DNA of 37,767 bases from JALYUA01 sp038203955 (lineage in GTDB: Bacteria; Acidobacteriota; Thermoanaerobaculia; UBA5066; Gp7-AA6). The notes below the pieces were generated by a model. It was not told where the DNA came from. It saw nothing but the letters and a program-made list of their open reading frames with translations, and made no database searches. This document shows positions 7,688-14,657 of this stretch, piece after piece; within the stretch, counting starts at the first letter, position 1; the number at the start of each line of letters is the position of its first letter. Where the stretch lies: the NCBI GenBank assembly GCA_038203955.1, contig JBBRDK010000032.1, forward strand, positions 1 to 37,767. The letters run 5' to 3'. Position numbers and translations under genes: made by a program.

Positions 7688-8890
7688 GTGCGCGGGCGCC
7701 GCCCGGCCTTTGTTACTCTGGCTCTCTTGAATCTGCTGATTTCTTCCGGCGAAGCCTCCGGAGACATATACGGGTCCCGCCTTCTCCGGGCGGTGTCGCG
7801 CCGGCGGCCCCCGATGGGCTTTTTTGGAATGGGCGGGGCACGGCTCGGGGACGCCGGCCTCGAGCGACTCGTTCCGTCGGAGGCGCTGTCCGTGGTGGGC
7901 ATCTTCGAGGTCTTCGAGAAGCTGCCGGCGATCCGGCGCGCGCTCTCGGCGCTGGAGCAGGGTGCGCGCAGGCGCCGTCCCGTCGCCGCGGTGCTCATCG
8001 ACTTTCCGGATTTCCATGCCCTCCTCGCGCGCCGCCTCGTCCGACTCGGGATTCCGCTGATCTACTACGTGAGCCCCCAGGTCTGGGCCTGGCGCTCCGG
8101 CCGGGCCCGGACGATCGCCGCCCGAGCCCGGCGGATTATCACGCTCTTCCCGTTCGAGGCAGAAATCTATCGCCGGTTCGGGGCGGACGCGGTCTGCGCG
8201 GGGCACCCCCTCGTGGACGACGTCCGCGAGGGGCTCGAACGGCCGCCCGTTCTGCCGCCTCCCGCGGCGGGAAAGCGCCGGCTGCTGCTGCTGCCGGGAA
8301 GCCGCCGCGGCGAGATCGTGCGCCACTGGAAGCCGATGGCCGACGCGGCGGCGCGGCTCGCGGCGAGATTCGACCTCGAGGTCGTGGCCGTTCGCGCCCC
8401 GGGCCTCCCGGAGGATCTCTTCTCGTCGGCGGCGTCCTCAGGAATTTGCGTGGCCGACGGCGGTCTGCACCGGCTGCTGTCGAGCGCCGATCTCGCCTTC
8501 GTCGCTTCCGGCACGGCAACCCTCGAAGCCGCGCTCTGCGGCACGCCGATGGTCGTGTTTTACAGGACGTCGGCGGCGAGCGCGGCGATCGGGCGCCTCC
8601 TCATCCGGGTCCCGTGGATCTCGCTCGTCAACATCCTCGCCGGCCAGGCTGTGGTTCCCGAGCTCATCCAGAACGAAGCGACTGCGGCGCATCTCGAGGA
8701 GGAAGGTGCCGCGATCCTGGAATCTCCCGAGCGCTCCCTTCGCATGCGGACGGCCCTCGCCGCCGTGGCGGAAAGCCTCGGGGGGCCGGGCGCGACGGAG
8801 CGCGCGGCCGACGCGGTCCTCGAGGCGGTCGAGCGTCCCGGGGCGGCCGAGACGTCCGGCGGCGCACTCGTCCGCGGAGGGGCGCTGTGA
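7688..8890 (+). CDS. lpxB: Lipid-A-disaccharide synthase
   Basis: GT19 glycosyltransferase that joins UDP-2,3-diacylglucosamine and lipid X into the lipid A disaccharide at the inner membrane. The signature SSGEASGD is at residues 19-26, followed by GMGG, a DFPDFH segment, YYVSPQVWAWR, LLLPGSRRGE and FVASGTATLEAAL, all typical. GTG 7688 has GAGAGGGA eight bases upstream. A TTG at 7727 would give the family-typical MNLLISSGEASGD but lacks a ribosome site, so the start is uncertain by 13 codons. It is followed by msbA, a logical partner. The stop lies inside an 8-bp repeat that also holds the msbA start. Confidence 0.96.
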   Translation: MRGRRPAFVTLALLNLLISSGEASGDIYGSRLLRAVSRRRPPMGFFGMGGARLGDAGLERLVPSEALSVVGIFEVFEKLPAIRRALSALEQGARRRRPVAAVLIDFPDFHALLARRLVRLGIPLIYYVSPQVWAWRSGRARTIAARARRIITLFPFEAEIYRRFGADAVCAGHPLVDDVREGLERPPVLPPPAAGKRRLLLLPGSRRGEIVRHWKPMADAAARLAARFDLEVVAVRAPGLPEDLFSSAASSGICVADGGLHRLLSSADLAFVASGTATLEAALCGTPMVVFYRTSAASAAIGRLLIRVPWISLVNILAGQAVVPELIQNEATAAHLEEEGAAILESPERSLRMRTALAAVAESLGGPGATERAADAVLEAVERPGAAETSGGALVRGGAL

Positions 8891-8909
8891 AGCCGTGAAG
8901 CTGTGAAGC
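8886..8909 (+). repeat. 8-bp triplet array (YGTGAAGC) spanning lpxB stop and msbA start
   Basis: Three units, TGTGAAGC, CGTGAAGC and TGTGAAGC, at 8886, 8894 and 8902. The first supplies the lpxB TGA; the third supplies the msbA GTG with its second codon AAG. Because the unit is 8 bp, each copy moves the frame by two bases. Confidence 0.85.
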
Positions 8910-10771
8910 CCTTTCCCCGCCTTCTCCGCGCGTTCGGCCGGTATCGCGGCCGAGCCTTTCTGGCGCTGCTCGCCATGGTCGTCGTCTCGATCTCCACGGT
9001 CGCGATGCTGTTCCTCCTCGCCAAGGTGATCGACGACGCGCTCGGCGCCGGTGCCGCTGCGAGGCTGTCCGGATTCGGCGGCGGGGGAGCGGGGCGGGCG
9101 ACGCTGTTGCGCTGGCTCGACGCTTTCTACGCCACCGCCAGGCAGATCGCGGAGACCCACGGCATTCCCGTGCGGTTCGCGGTCCCGCTCCTCCTGCTGC
9201 TCGCGCTCGTCTCGAAGAACGTCTTCTCCTACATCTCGGAGTTCGAGTTGAACGGGATCGGCGTCGCGATGGTCCGGGATCTTCGCCGCGAGGCCTACGA
9301 CAAGCTCCTCCGCCAGTCCACGAGGTTCTATTCCGAGAGCTCGACGGGCGATCTCATGAGCCGCATGCTCTCCGACGTCGAGCAGATTCAGACGGCCTTC
9401 GGCCACCAGCTCACCGACCTCGTCCAGGGCGCGCTGACTCTCGTCCTGCTCCTCCTCTACGTCTTCTCGATGAACGCGCGCCTCGCCCTCATCATTTTCC
9501 TCCTGGCACCCGTCATCCTTCTTCCGATCGTCAGCAACACCCGGCGTCTCGGCAAGGCCGCCACGGCGGCGCGCGAACGGATCGGCCATCTCGGCGCCAT
9601 CCTGTCCGAGACCCTCCGCGGCCACCGCGTGATCAAGACCTACGCCATGGAGGACTTCGAGGCGCGCCGGTTCGAAGAGGCGAACAACGACTACTTTCGC
9701 GTGAACCGGAGAACCGTCAGGATCCAGGCGCGCAATGCCCCCTTCATGGAGATCCTCGCCGGCATAGGCCTCTCGGCGCTCTTCGTCTACGCCGCATCTG
9801 AGATCCACGCGCATCGGATGGAGGTGGGCGAGCTCTTCTCGTTCCTCGCCGCGCTGATGATGATGTACAAGCCGGTGAAGGACGTGACCCGCATCAACAT
9901 GGCGATCCAGCTCGCCCTGTCGTCGGCGAGGCGCGTGTTCGAGCTCGTCGACCGCGTGAGCGAGATCCAGGAGAAGCCTGAGGCCCGTCCTCTCGCGCCG
10001 TTTTCCGACGCGATCCGCTATGAGAACGTGAGCTTCCGGTACGAGGACCAGCCGGTCCTGCTCGACGTCGATCTGACCATCCGCCGCGGCGAGACGGTCG
10101 CGATCGTGGGCCCGTCGGGGGCCGGCAAGACGAGCCTCGTGAACCTCCTCCCGCGTCTCTACGACCCGACCGCGGGAGGGATCACCTTCGACGGCGTCGA
10201 CATCCGCGACGCCACGCTGCGATCCCTGCGGGACCAGATCGGGCTCGTCACCCAGGACACGGTCCTCTTCGACGCCAGCGTCCGAAGCAACATCGCCTAC
10301 GGGCAGGCGTCGCCCCCGGAGGAGAAGGTGCGCGCCGCAGCCCACGCCGCGTACGCGGACGAGTTCATCGACCGCCTTCCCGAAGGCTACGACAGCTTCG
10401 TCGGCGAGAACGCTGGCCGCCTGTCGGGCGGCCAGAAGCAGCGCCTCGCCATCGCCCGGGCGATCTACAAGGACGCTCCGATCCTGATCCTCGACGAGGC
10501 AACCTCGCAGCTCGACACCGAGTCCGAGGCGCTCGTCGCCCGGGCGCTCATGAACCTCATGAAGGGGAGAACGACGCTCGTCATCGCGCACCGGCTCTCG
10601 ACCGTGCGCCGCGCGGATCGCATCCTGGTGTTCGACCGGGCGCGCCTCGTCGAGTCCGGAACGCACCAGGAGCTCCTCGCCCGGCCCGGCGTGTACCATC
10701 GACTCCACGCGATGCAGTACTTCACGGAGACGGAGGCGGCCGAGGCCGCTCCCGTGGCAGGGCCCCGATGA
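8903..10771 (+). CDS. msbA: Lipid A/LPS flippase, ABC transporter MsbA
   Basis: Half-transporter of 622 residues that flips core-lipid A across the inner membrane as a homodimer. The N-terminal membrane domain spans about residues 10-330, with an extended glycine-rich loop near residues 52-68. The ATPase domain has Walker A GPSGAGKT (about 404-411), a Q-loop VTQDT, signature LSGGQKQR (about 509), Walker B ILILDEAT and the H-switch IAHRLS. The position between lpxB and gmk supports MsbA over a drug exporter. GTG start 8903 is embedded in the 8-bp repeat and has only a weak upstream GAAG. The end overlaps yicC by 4 bp (ATGA). Confidence 0.93.
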   Translation: MKPFPRLLRAFGRYRGRAFLALLAMVVVSISTVAMLFLLAKVIDDALGAGAAARLSGFGGGGAGRATLLRWLDAFYATARQIAETHGIPVRFAVPLLLLLALVSKNVFSYISEFELNGIGVAMVRDLRREAYDKLLRQSTRFYSESSTGDLMSRMLSDVEQIQTAFGHQLTDLVQGALTLVLLLLYVFSMNARLALIIFLLAPVILLPIVSNTRRLGKAATAARERIGHLGAILSETLRGHRVIKTYAMEDFEARRFEEANNDYFRVNRRTVRIQARNAPFMEILAGIGLSALFVYAASEIHAHRMEVGELFSFLAALMMMYKPVKDVTRINMAIQLALSSARRVFELVDRVSEIQEKPEARPLAPFSDAIRYENVSFRYEDQPVLLDVDLTIRRGETVAIVGPSGAGKTSLVNLLPRLYDPTAGGITFDGVDIRDATLRSLRDQIGLVTQDTVLFDASVRSNIAYGQASPPEEKVRAAAHAAYADEFIDRLPEGYDSFVGENAGRLSGGQKQRLAIARAIYKDAPILILDEATSQLDTESEALVARALMNLMKGRTTLVIAHRLSTVRRADRILVFDRARLVESGTHQELLARPGVYHRLHAMQYFTETEAAEAAPVAGPR

Positions 10772-11652
10772 TTCGCAGCATGACGGGGTTCGGGCGCGCC
10801 CAGGGCCCCCTCAAACCCGGCGTGACCGCGGAGATCTCCGCCCGGAGCGTCAACCATCGCTTCCTCGACATGACCGTCAAGCTGCGCGAGTCGGAGGCGC
10901 CGCTCGAGCCCGTCCTGCGAAAGGCCTTCTCGGCGCGGGTGTCGCGAGGGAAGGTCGAGATCTCCCTGCGCGTGCGCCGCGACGCGCAGAGCCGCAGCGA
11001 GGTCGTGCTCGACGAGGCGCTGCTCGGCGCGGCGATCGGCCGCATCCGCGCCGCCGCCGAGAAATTTTCCGTCGAGGGGCGGCTCGAGGTGCGCGACCTT
11101 CTCGCCGTCCCGGGCGCGCTCTCGGTCGAAGACGCCGCCGCCGAGCTCTCCGCGGAGGAGATCGCCGCCGTCGAAGCGATCGGCGCCGAAGCCGCCTCGG
11201 CGCTCGTCGCCATGCGCGAGATCGAAGGGCGGTCGGTGGCCGCCGACATGGCCGCGCGAGTCTCTTTTCTGCAGGGCAAGTCGGGCGAGCTCTCGTCCCG
11301 GCGGGAAGAGGTCTCCGCCCGCCTGCTCCAAAACCTCCGCGAGCGGCTGAGCGCTCTCGTTCCGGACCTTCCCCTCGACTCCTTGCGCCTCGAACAGGAG
11401 GCGGCCCTCGCCGTCGACAAGACGGACGTCTCCGAAGAGCTCTCGCGGCTCCAGGGGCACCTCTCGTCGTTTCAGGAGCTGCTCGGCTCGAGCGGCCCCG
11501 TCGGCAAGAAACTCGAGTTCCTGACCCAGGAGATCCTCCGCGAGCTGAACACCCTGGGCTCCAAGGCGAGGGACCTGCAGCTCGTGCGCGACGTCGTCGA
11601 AATGAAATCGGAGACGGAAAAGATCCGCGAACAGGTCCAGAACGTCGAATGA
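10768..11652 (+). CDS. yicC: YicC/YloC family endoribonuclease
   Basis: Product of 294 residues. It opens with the family signature MIRSMTGFGRA, continues with a VNHRFLD segment, and closes with NTLGSKARDLQ and EKIREQVQNVE, all hallmarks of YicC/YloC. Characterised members cut RNA and affect sRNA turnover and stationary-phase survival. The order yicC-gmk-rpoZ-coaBC is widespread in bacteria and is kept here. ATG 10768 overlaps the msbA stop, and the gene's own stop overlaps gmk (ATGA in both cases), so all three are probably translated in series. Confidence 0.95.
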   Translation: MIRSMTGFGRAQGPLKPGVTAEISARSVNHRFLDMTVKLRESEAPLEPVLRKAFSARVSRGKVEISLRVRRDAQSRSEVVLDEALLGAAIGRIRAAAEKFSVEGRLEVRDLLAVPGALSVEDAAAELSAEEIAAVEAIGAEAASALVAMREIEGRSVAADMAARVSFLQGKSGELSSRREEVSARLLQNLRERLSALVPDLPLDSLRLEQEAALAVDKTDVSEELSRLQGHLSSFQELLGSSGPVGKKLEFLTQEILRELNTLGSKARDLQLVRDVVEMKSETEKIREQVQNVE

Positions 11653-12275
11653 ATGCGCCCGCCCGGGGAGACCTCTTCATCGTGTCCTCCCCGTCGGGCG
11701 GCGGGAAGACGACCCTGATTCGCCGGCTGCTGAACGACCCTCCGGGCGAGCCGCTCCATTTCTCCGTCTCTCACACCACACGGGCGATGCGCGCAGGGGA
11801 GACCGACGGGCGCGAATACCACTTCATTTCCGTCGCCGAGTTCCAGGAGATGGCGGCCGGGGACGCCTTCCTCGAGCACAACGAGGTGCACGACAACATT
11901 TACGGCACGTCGAAGGCGGAAGTGCTCCCGCGCCTCGAAGCGGGAGAGGACGTGGTTCTCGACATCGACGTCCAGGGCGCCCGCGACGTCCGCCGCGTCT
12001 ATCTCGGGGCGGTCATGATCTTCATCGCGCCGTCCTCCCAGCCCGAGCTCCAGAAGAGGCTTCGGCTGCGGGGACTGGACGGGGAGGAGGTCATCCGGAA
12101 GCGGCTGATCAATGCCTCCAAGGAGATCCAGGAAGCCATGGATTATCAGTACGTTATCGTGAACGACGATCTCGATCGGGCCACTCTTGAGTTACAATCC
12201 ATCGTTCGGGCGAGGCGACTGACGCCGGCCCGCCAGGCGCTGCGCCTGGAACGTATCCGCAAAGAATTCCGCTGA
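11649..12275 (+). CDS. gmk: Guanylate kinase
   Basis: Phosphorylates GMP to GDP with ATP. The 208-residue protein has the P-loop SSPSGGGKTT near residues 13-22, the GMP-binding stretch SVSHTTRAMRAGETDGREYHF, EHNEVHDNIYGTS, and DIDVQGA, all classical for Gmk. The length is normal. The start overlaps the yicC stop. The stop codon TGA (12273-12275) lies within a heptad CGCTGAC that is duplicated just downstream. Role in the cluster: nucleotide supply next to the RNA polymerase omega gene, a common pairing. Confidence 0.97.
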   Translation: MNAPARGDLFIVSSPSGGGKTTLIRRLLNDPPGEPLHFSVSHTTRAMRAGETDGREYHFISVAEFQEMAAGDAFLEHNEVHDNIYGTSKAEVLPRLEAGEDVVLDIDVQGARDVRRVYLGAVMIFIAPSSQPELQKRLRLRGLDGEEVIRKRLINASKEIQEAMDYQYVIVNDDLDRATLELQSIVRARRLTPARQALRLERIRKEFR

Positions 12276-12290
12276 CCGCTGACCGTAACC
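12270..12290 (+). repeat. Short heptad array (CGCTGAC) over the gmk stop
   Basis: Two exact CGCTGAC heptads at 12270 and 12277 are followed by the diverged CGTAACC at 12284. The gmk stop TGA is within the first. It is short, but in period and position it matches the other arrays of the window. Confidence 0.6.
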
Positions 12291-12311
12291 GTAGACAGAG
12301 AGGTTTCTCCG

Positions 12312-12584
12312 ATGATCCAGAACATCCCCGAAGGTGTGGACAGCAAGTTCCGGCTCGTCCTCTTAATCGCCCGCCGGGCCGAGCAGCTCATGCGCGGCGC
12401 CCGGCCGAAGATCGAGGCCGACCGGCCGACCAAGCCCACCCGTCTCGCCGCCGAAGAGTTCGACGAGAACCGCGTGCGTTGGGACTACGGCGCCGAAGGC
12501 GGCGTGCTTGAGGACGCCGACGCCGACGCCGATGCGGACGCCTCCGCCGACACCGAGTCCGTGGAGGAAGAAGCGACCGTCTGA
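12312..12584 (+). CDS. rpoZ: DNA-directed RNA polymerase omega subunit
   Basis: Small subunit that helps RNA polymerase assemble. The core (residues 1-60) has SKFRLVLLIARRAEQL followed by the basic RGARPKI, matching the family's first two helices. The C-terminus is an acidic tail of about 25 residues built from alternating Asp-Ala, encoded by a GAC-GCC-like simple repeat, and probably disordered. The ATG at 12312 has GAGAGG about 7 bases upstream. A strong hairpin with four Ts follows directly after the stop, so part of the operon's transcription should end before coaBC. Confidence 0.93.
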   Translation: MIQNIPEGVDSKFRLVLLIARRAEQLMRGARPKIEADRPTKPTRLAAEEFDENRVRWDYGAEGGVLEDADADADADASADTESVEEEATV

Positions 12585-12589
12585 ACGGG

Positions 12590-12612
12590 GCGGCCCCCGC
12601 CGGGCCGCTTTT
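12590..12612 (+). terminator. Rho-independent terminator between rpoZ and coaBC
   Basis: GCGGCCC (12590-12596), a 5-base loop and GGGCCGC (12602-12608) are followed by TTTT. It starts 5 bases after the rpoZ stop, and the T-run ends 7 bases before the coaBC ATG, leaving no room for an ordinary promoter and leader downstream of it. Confidence 0.7.
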
Positions 12613-12619
12613 CTGCACC

Positions 12620-13861
12620 ATGCAGCCTCTCCGCGTCGTCCTCGGCGTTTCCGGCGGCATCGCGGCATACAAGGCGGCGGAGCTCTGCCGCGCCTTCGTT
12701 CGCGAGGGCTTCGAGGTGCAGCCCGTCCTGACCCGCGGAGCCCGGGAGTTCGTCTCGCCTCTGACCTTCGCGGTGCTCTCGGGCCGCGAGGTCCCGACCG
12801 AGGTCTGGGGTGACCGCCACCGTCCGGCCGTGCTCCACGTCGAGCTCGCGGACCGCAGCGACATTCTCGTCGTGGCCCCCGCCACCGCGCACACGCTCGC
12901 GCGGTTCGCCCACGGGCTGGCGGACGACTTCCTGACGACCTACTTCCTTTCGCACCGCGGACCGGTCCTCCTCGCGCCCGCGATGGAGTCGGCGATGTGG
13001 GCGCACCCGGCGGTCCGCGCGAACTGCGACCTCCTCGCGGCGCGCGGGGCACGATTCGTGGGGCCAGCCTCCGGGTTTCTGGCGTCCGGGCACGAGGGTG
13101 TCGGCCGCATGGCCGAGCCGGAAGAGATCCTGGCGGCCGCCCGGGCGCTGCTGTCGCGGACACCGCGCTCGCGGGACATGGAGAGGCTCCGCATCCTGGT
13201 GACCGCCGGCCCGACCCGCGAGCCCGTCGATCCCGTCCGCTTCCTCTCGAACCGCTCGAGCGGCCGGATGGGGTACGCGCTGGCGGAATCGGCGCGCGAC
13301 CGGGGGGCCGCCGTCACCCTTCTCTCGGGGCCGACGGGACTGCCGGCGCCGCCGGGCGTCCGATTCGTCCCCTTCGAGACCTCGGCCGATCTGCACGGCG
13401 TTCTCGTCCGGGAGTTCCCCGAATGCGATGCGCTCGCCATGGCGGCGGCCGTCGCCGACTTCATCCCCGCGGCCAGCGCGGATCGGATGCACCGCGCGAA
13501 CGGAGACGCGACCATGCGGCTCGCGGCCGGCCGCGACGTGCTCGCGTCGTTACGCCCCTTGAAGCGCGAGCAGGTCGTCATCGCCTTCGCGGCCGAGACC
13601 GAAGACCTCGAGCGCCGCGGCGCGGCCAAGCGCGACGCCAAGGGAGCCGACCTGATCGTGATCAACGACGTCGGCCGCAAGGACATCGGATTCGAGTCAC
13701 CCGACAATGAGGTCGTGATCCTCGCGAAAGGGGAGCCGGCGCTCGTCGTTTCGCGGCGCCCGAAACGCCAGGTCGCCGACGCTATCTGGGACGCGTTTCT
13801 GAAGGCGAGGTCCGCCGCCGCCGGCCGAGAGGTGTCCGCCGCGCCGCAGGCCCGCCGGTGA
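12620..13861 (+). CDS. coaBC: Bifunctional phosphopantothenoylcysteine decarboxylase/synthase
   Basis: Makes 4'-phosphopantetheine for CoA: CoaB joins phosphopantothenate and cysteine using CTP, and the FMN-dependent CoaC decarboxylates the product. 413 residues, normal length. CoaC part: SGGIAAYK near residue 11, HVELA, VAPATAHTL, PAMESAMW near 120. CoaB part from about 190: AGPTREPVDPVRF, SNRSSGRMGYA, MAAAVADF. Oddities: the family PxMNxxMW motif has Glu (E123) in place of Asn, and the KxKK motif near 289-292 reads RMHR. In E. coli Dfp the matching Asn125 and Lys289 matter for catalysis. No Shine-Dalgarno site is visible before ATG 12620. The stop overlaps the next gene (GTGA). Confidence 0.93.
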   Translation: MQPLRVVLGVSGGIAAYKAAELCRAFVREGFEVQPVLTRGAREFVSPLTFAVLSGREVPTEVWGDRHRPAVLHVELADRSDILVVAPATAHTLARFAHGLADDFLTTYFLSHRGPVLLAPAMESAMWAHPAVRANCDLLAARGARFVGPASGFLASGHEGVGRMAEPEEILAAARALLSRTPRSRDMERLRILVTAGPTREPVDPVRFLSNRSSGRMGYALAESARDRGAAVTLLSGPTGLPAPPGVRFVPFETSADLHGVLVREFPECDALAMAAAVADFIPAASADRMHRANGDATMRLAAGRDVLASLRPLKREQVVIAFAAETEDLERRGAAKRDAKGADLIVINDVGRKDIGFESPDNEVVILAKGEPALVVSRRPKRQVADAIWDAFLKARSAAAGREVSAAPQARR

Positions 13862-14547
13862 GCTCGGGGCCGCCCCTCGGAGACGACCTCGCCTACTTTC
13901 GAGACCTCGGGATCCGGGAGATCTATTTCGCCGGACCCGCCACGAAGGGCGGCGCTTCGGCGGCCAGCGCGCCGCCGGCGCTCCTGCCGGGTTCCATGGC
14001 CGACATCCCCGCCCTGAAGGAATTTCTCGCGGGATGCCCGAGATGCAAGCTCGCCGGAACGCGAACGCAGATCGTGTTCGGCCAGGGAAATTCCAGCGCG
14101 GAGCTGATGTTCGTCGGGGAAGCGCCCGGCCGCGACGAAGATGAGCAGGGGCTGGCCTTCGTCGGGCGCGCCGGCCAGCTGCTCACCAAGATCATCGAGG
14201 CGATGGGACGCACCCGCGACGACGTCTACATCGCCAACGTCCTCAAATGCCGGCCACCCAACAACCGCAACCCCGAGCGCGACGAGGTCGAATCCTGCCG
14301 TCCCTTCTTAAACGAGCAGATCCGCCTCGTCTCGCCGAGGGTGATCGTGACGCTCGGCAGCTTCGCGGCGCAGGCGCTCCTCGAGACGGACGAGCCCATC
14401 TCACGGCTGCGAGGCCGCTGGCAGACGGCTCGAGGGGTGAGGGTCATGCCGACGTTCCATCCCGCCTTTCTCCTGCGGTCCCCGGACCGCAAGAAGGACG
14501 TCTGGGAAGACATGAAGCTCGTGCGGGACTACTTGAGTAGTCAGTAA
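13858..14547 (+). CDS. Uracil-DNA glycosylase, type 4 (iron-sulfur)
   Basis: Removes uracil from DNA. The 229-residue protein has the family 4 layout: four cysteines, C60, C63, C131 and C147, spaced to hold a [4Fe-4S] cluster; motif GEAPGRDEDEQG; FVGRAGQLL; and HPAFLLR near the end. An N-terminal extension of about 55 residues, with an Ala-rich linker, precedes the first cysteine. It starts at GTG 13858, overlapping coaBC. The last codons (SSQ, stop) are made from the heptad TCAGTAA of the repeat array downstream, so repeat growth has probably rewritten the C-terminus. Confidence 0.95.
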   Translation: MSSGPPLGDDLAYFRDLGIREIYFAGPATKGGASAASAPPALLPGSMADIPALKEFLAGCPRCKLAGTRTQIVFGQGNSSAELMFVGEAPGRDEDEQGLAFVGRAGQLLTKIIEAMGRTRDDVYIANVLKCRPPNNRNPERDEVESCRPFLNEQIRLVSPRVIVTLGSFAAQALLETDEPISRLRGRWQTARGVRVMPTFHPAFLLRSPDRKKDVWEDMKLVRDYLSSQ

Positions 14548-14648
14548 TCAGTTCTCAGTTTTCAGTTTTCAGTGCTCGGGCGGAAAAGAAACGGGCGGCC
14601 GAAGCCGCCCGGTTTTTCGAACTCATGACTGAGAACTGAAAACTGATA
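14541..14648 (+). repeat. Inverted TCAGTTN heptad arrays flanking a terminator
   Basis: Left array, 14541-14575: TCAGTAA, TCAGTTC, TCAGTTT, TCAGTTT, TCAGTGC. Right array, 14628-14648: ACTGAGA, ACTGAAA, ACTGATA, the reverse-complement family. They enclose the GC-rich terminator hairpin at 14592-14611, so the whole could fold as a long stem. The UDG stop TAA is part of the first heptad. Confidence 0.9.
14592..14617. terminator. Bidirectional terminator between convergent genes
   Basis: CGGGCGGC (14592-14599), loop CGAA, GCCGCCCG (14604-14611), then G and five Ts on the plus strand. On the minus strand the same stem is followed by GTTTCTTTT. It lies between the plus-strand UDG gene and the minus-strand membrane gene and should serve both. 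Confidence 0.85.
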
Positions 14649-14657
14649 ACTCTTTTC

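Noticed and set aside
8438..10708. Minus-strand open frame of 756 codons opposite lpxB and msbA
   Set aside because: It mirrors the codon pattern of msbA in GC-rich DNA, has no recognisable motif and no ribosome site; msbA on the plus strand has all family motifs.
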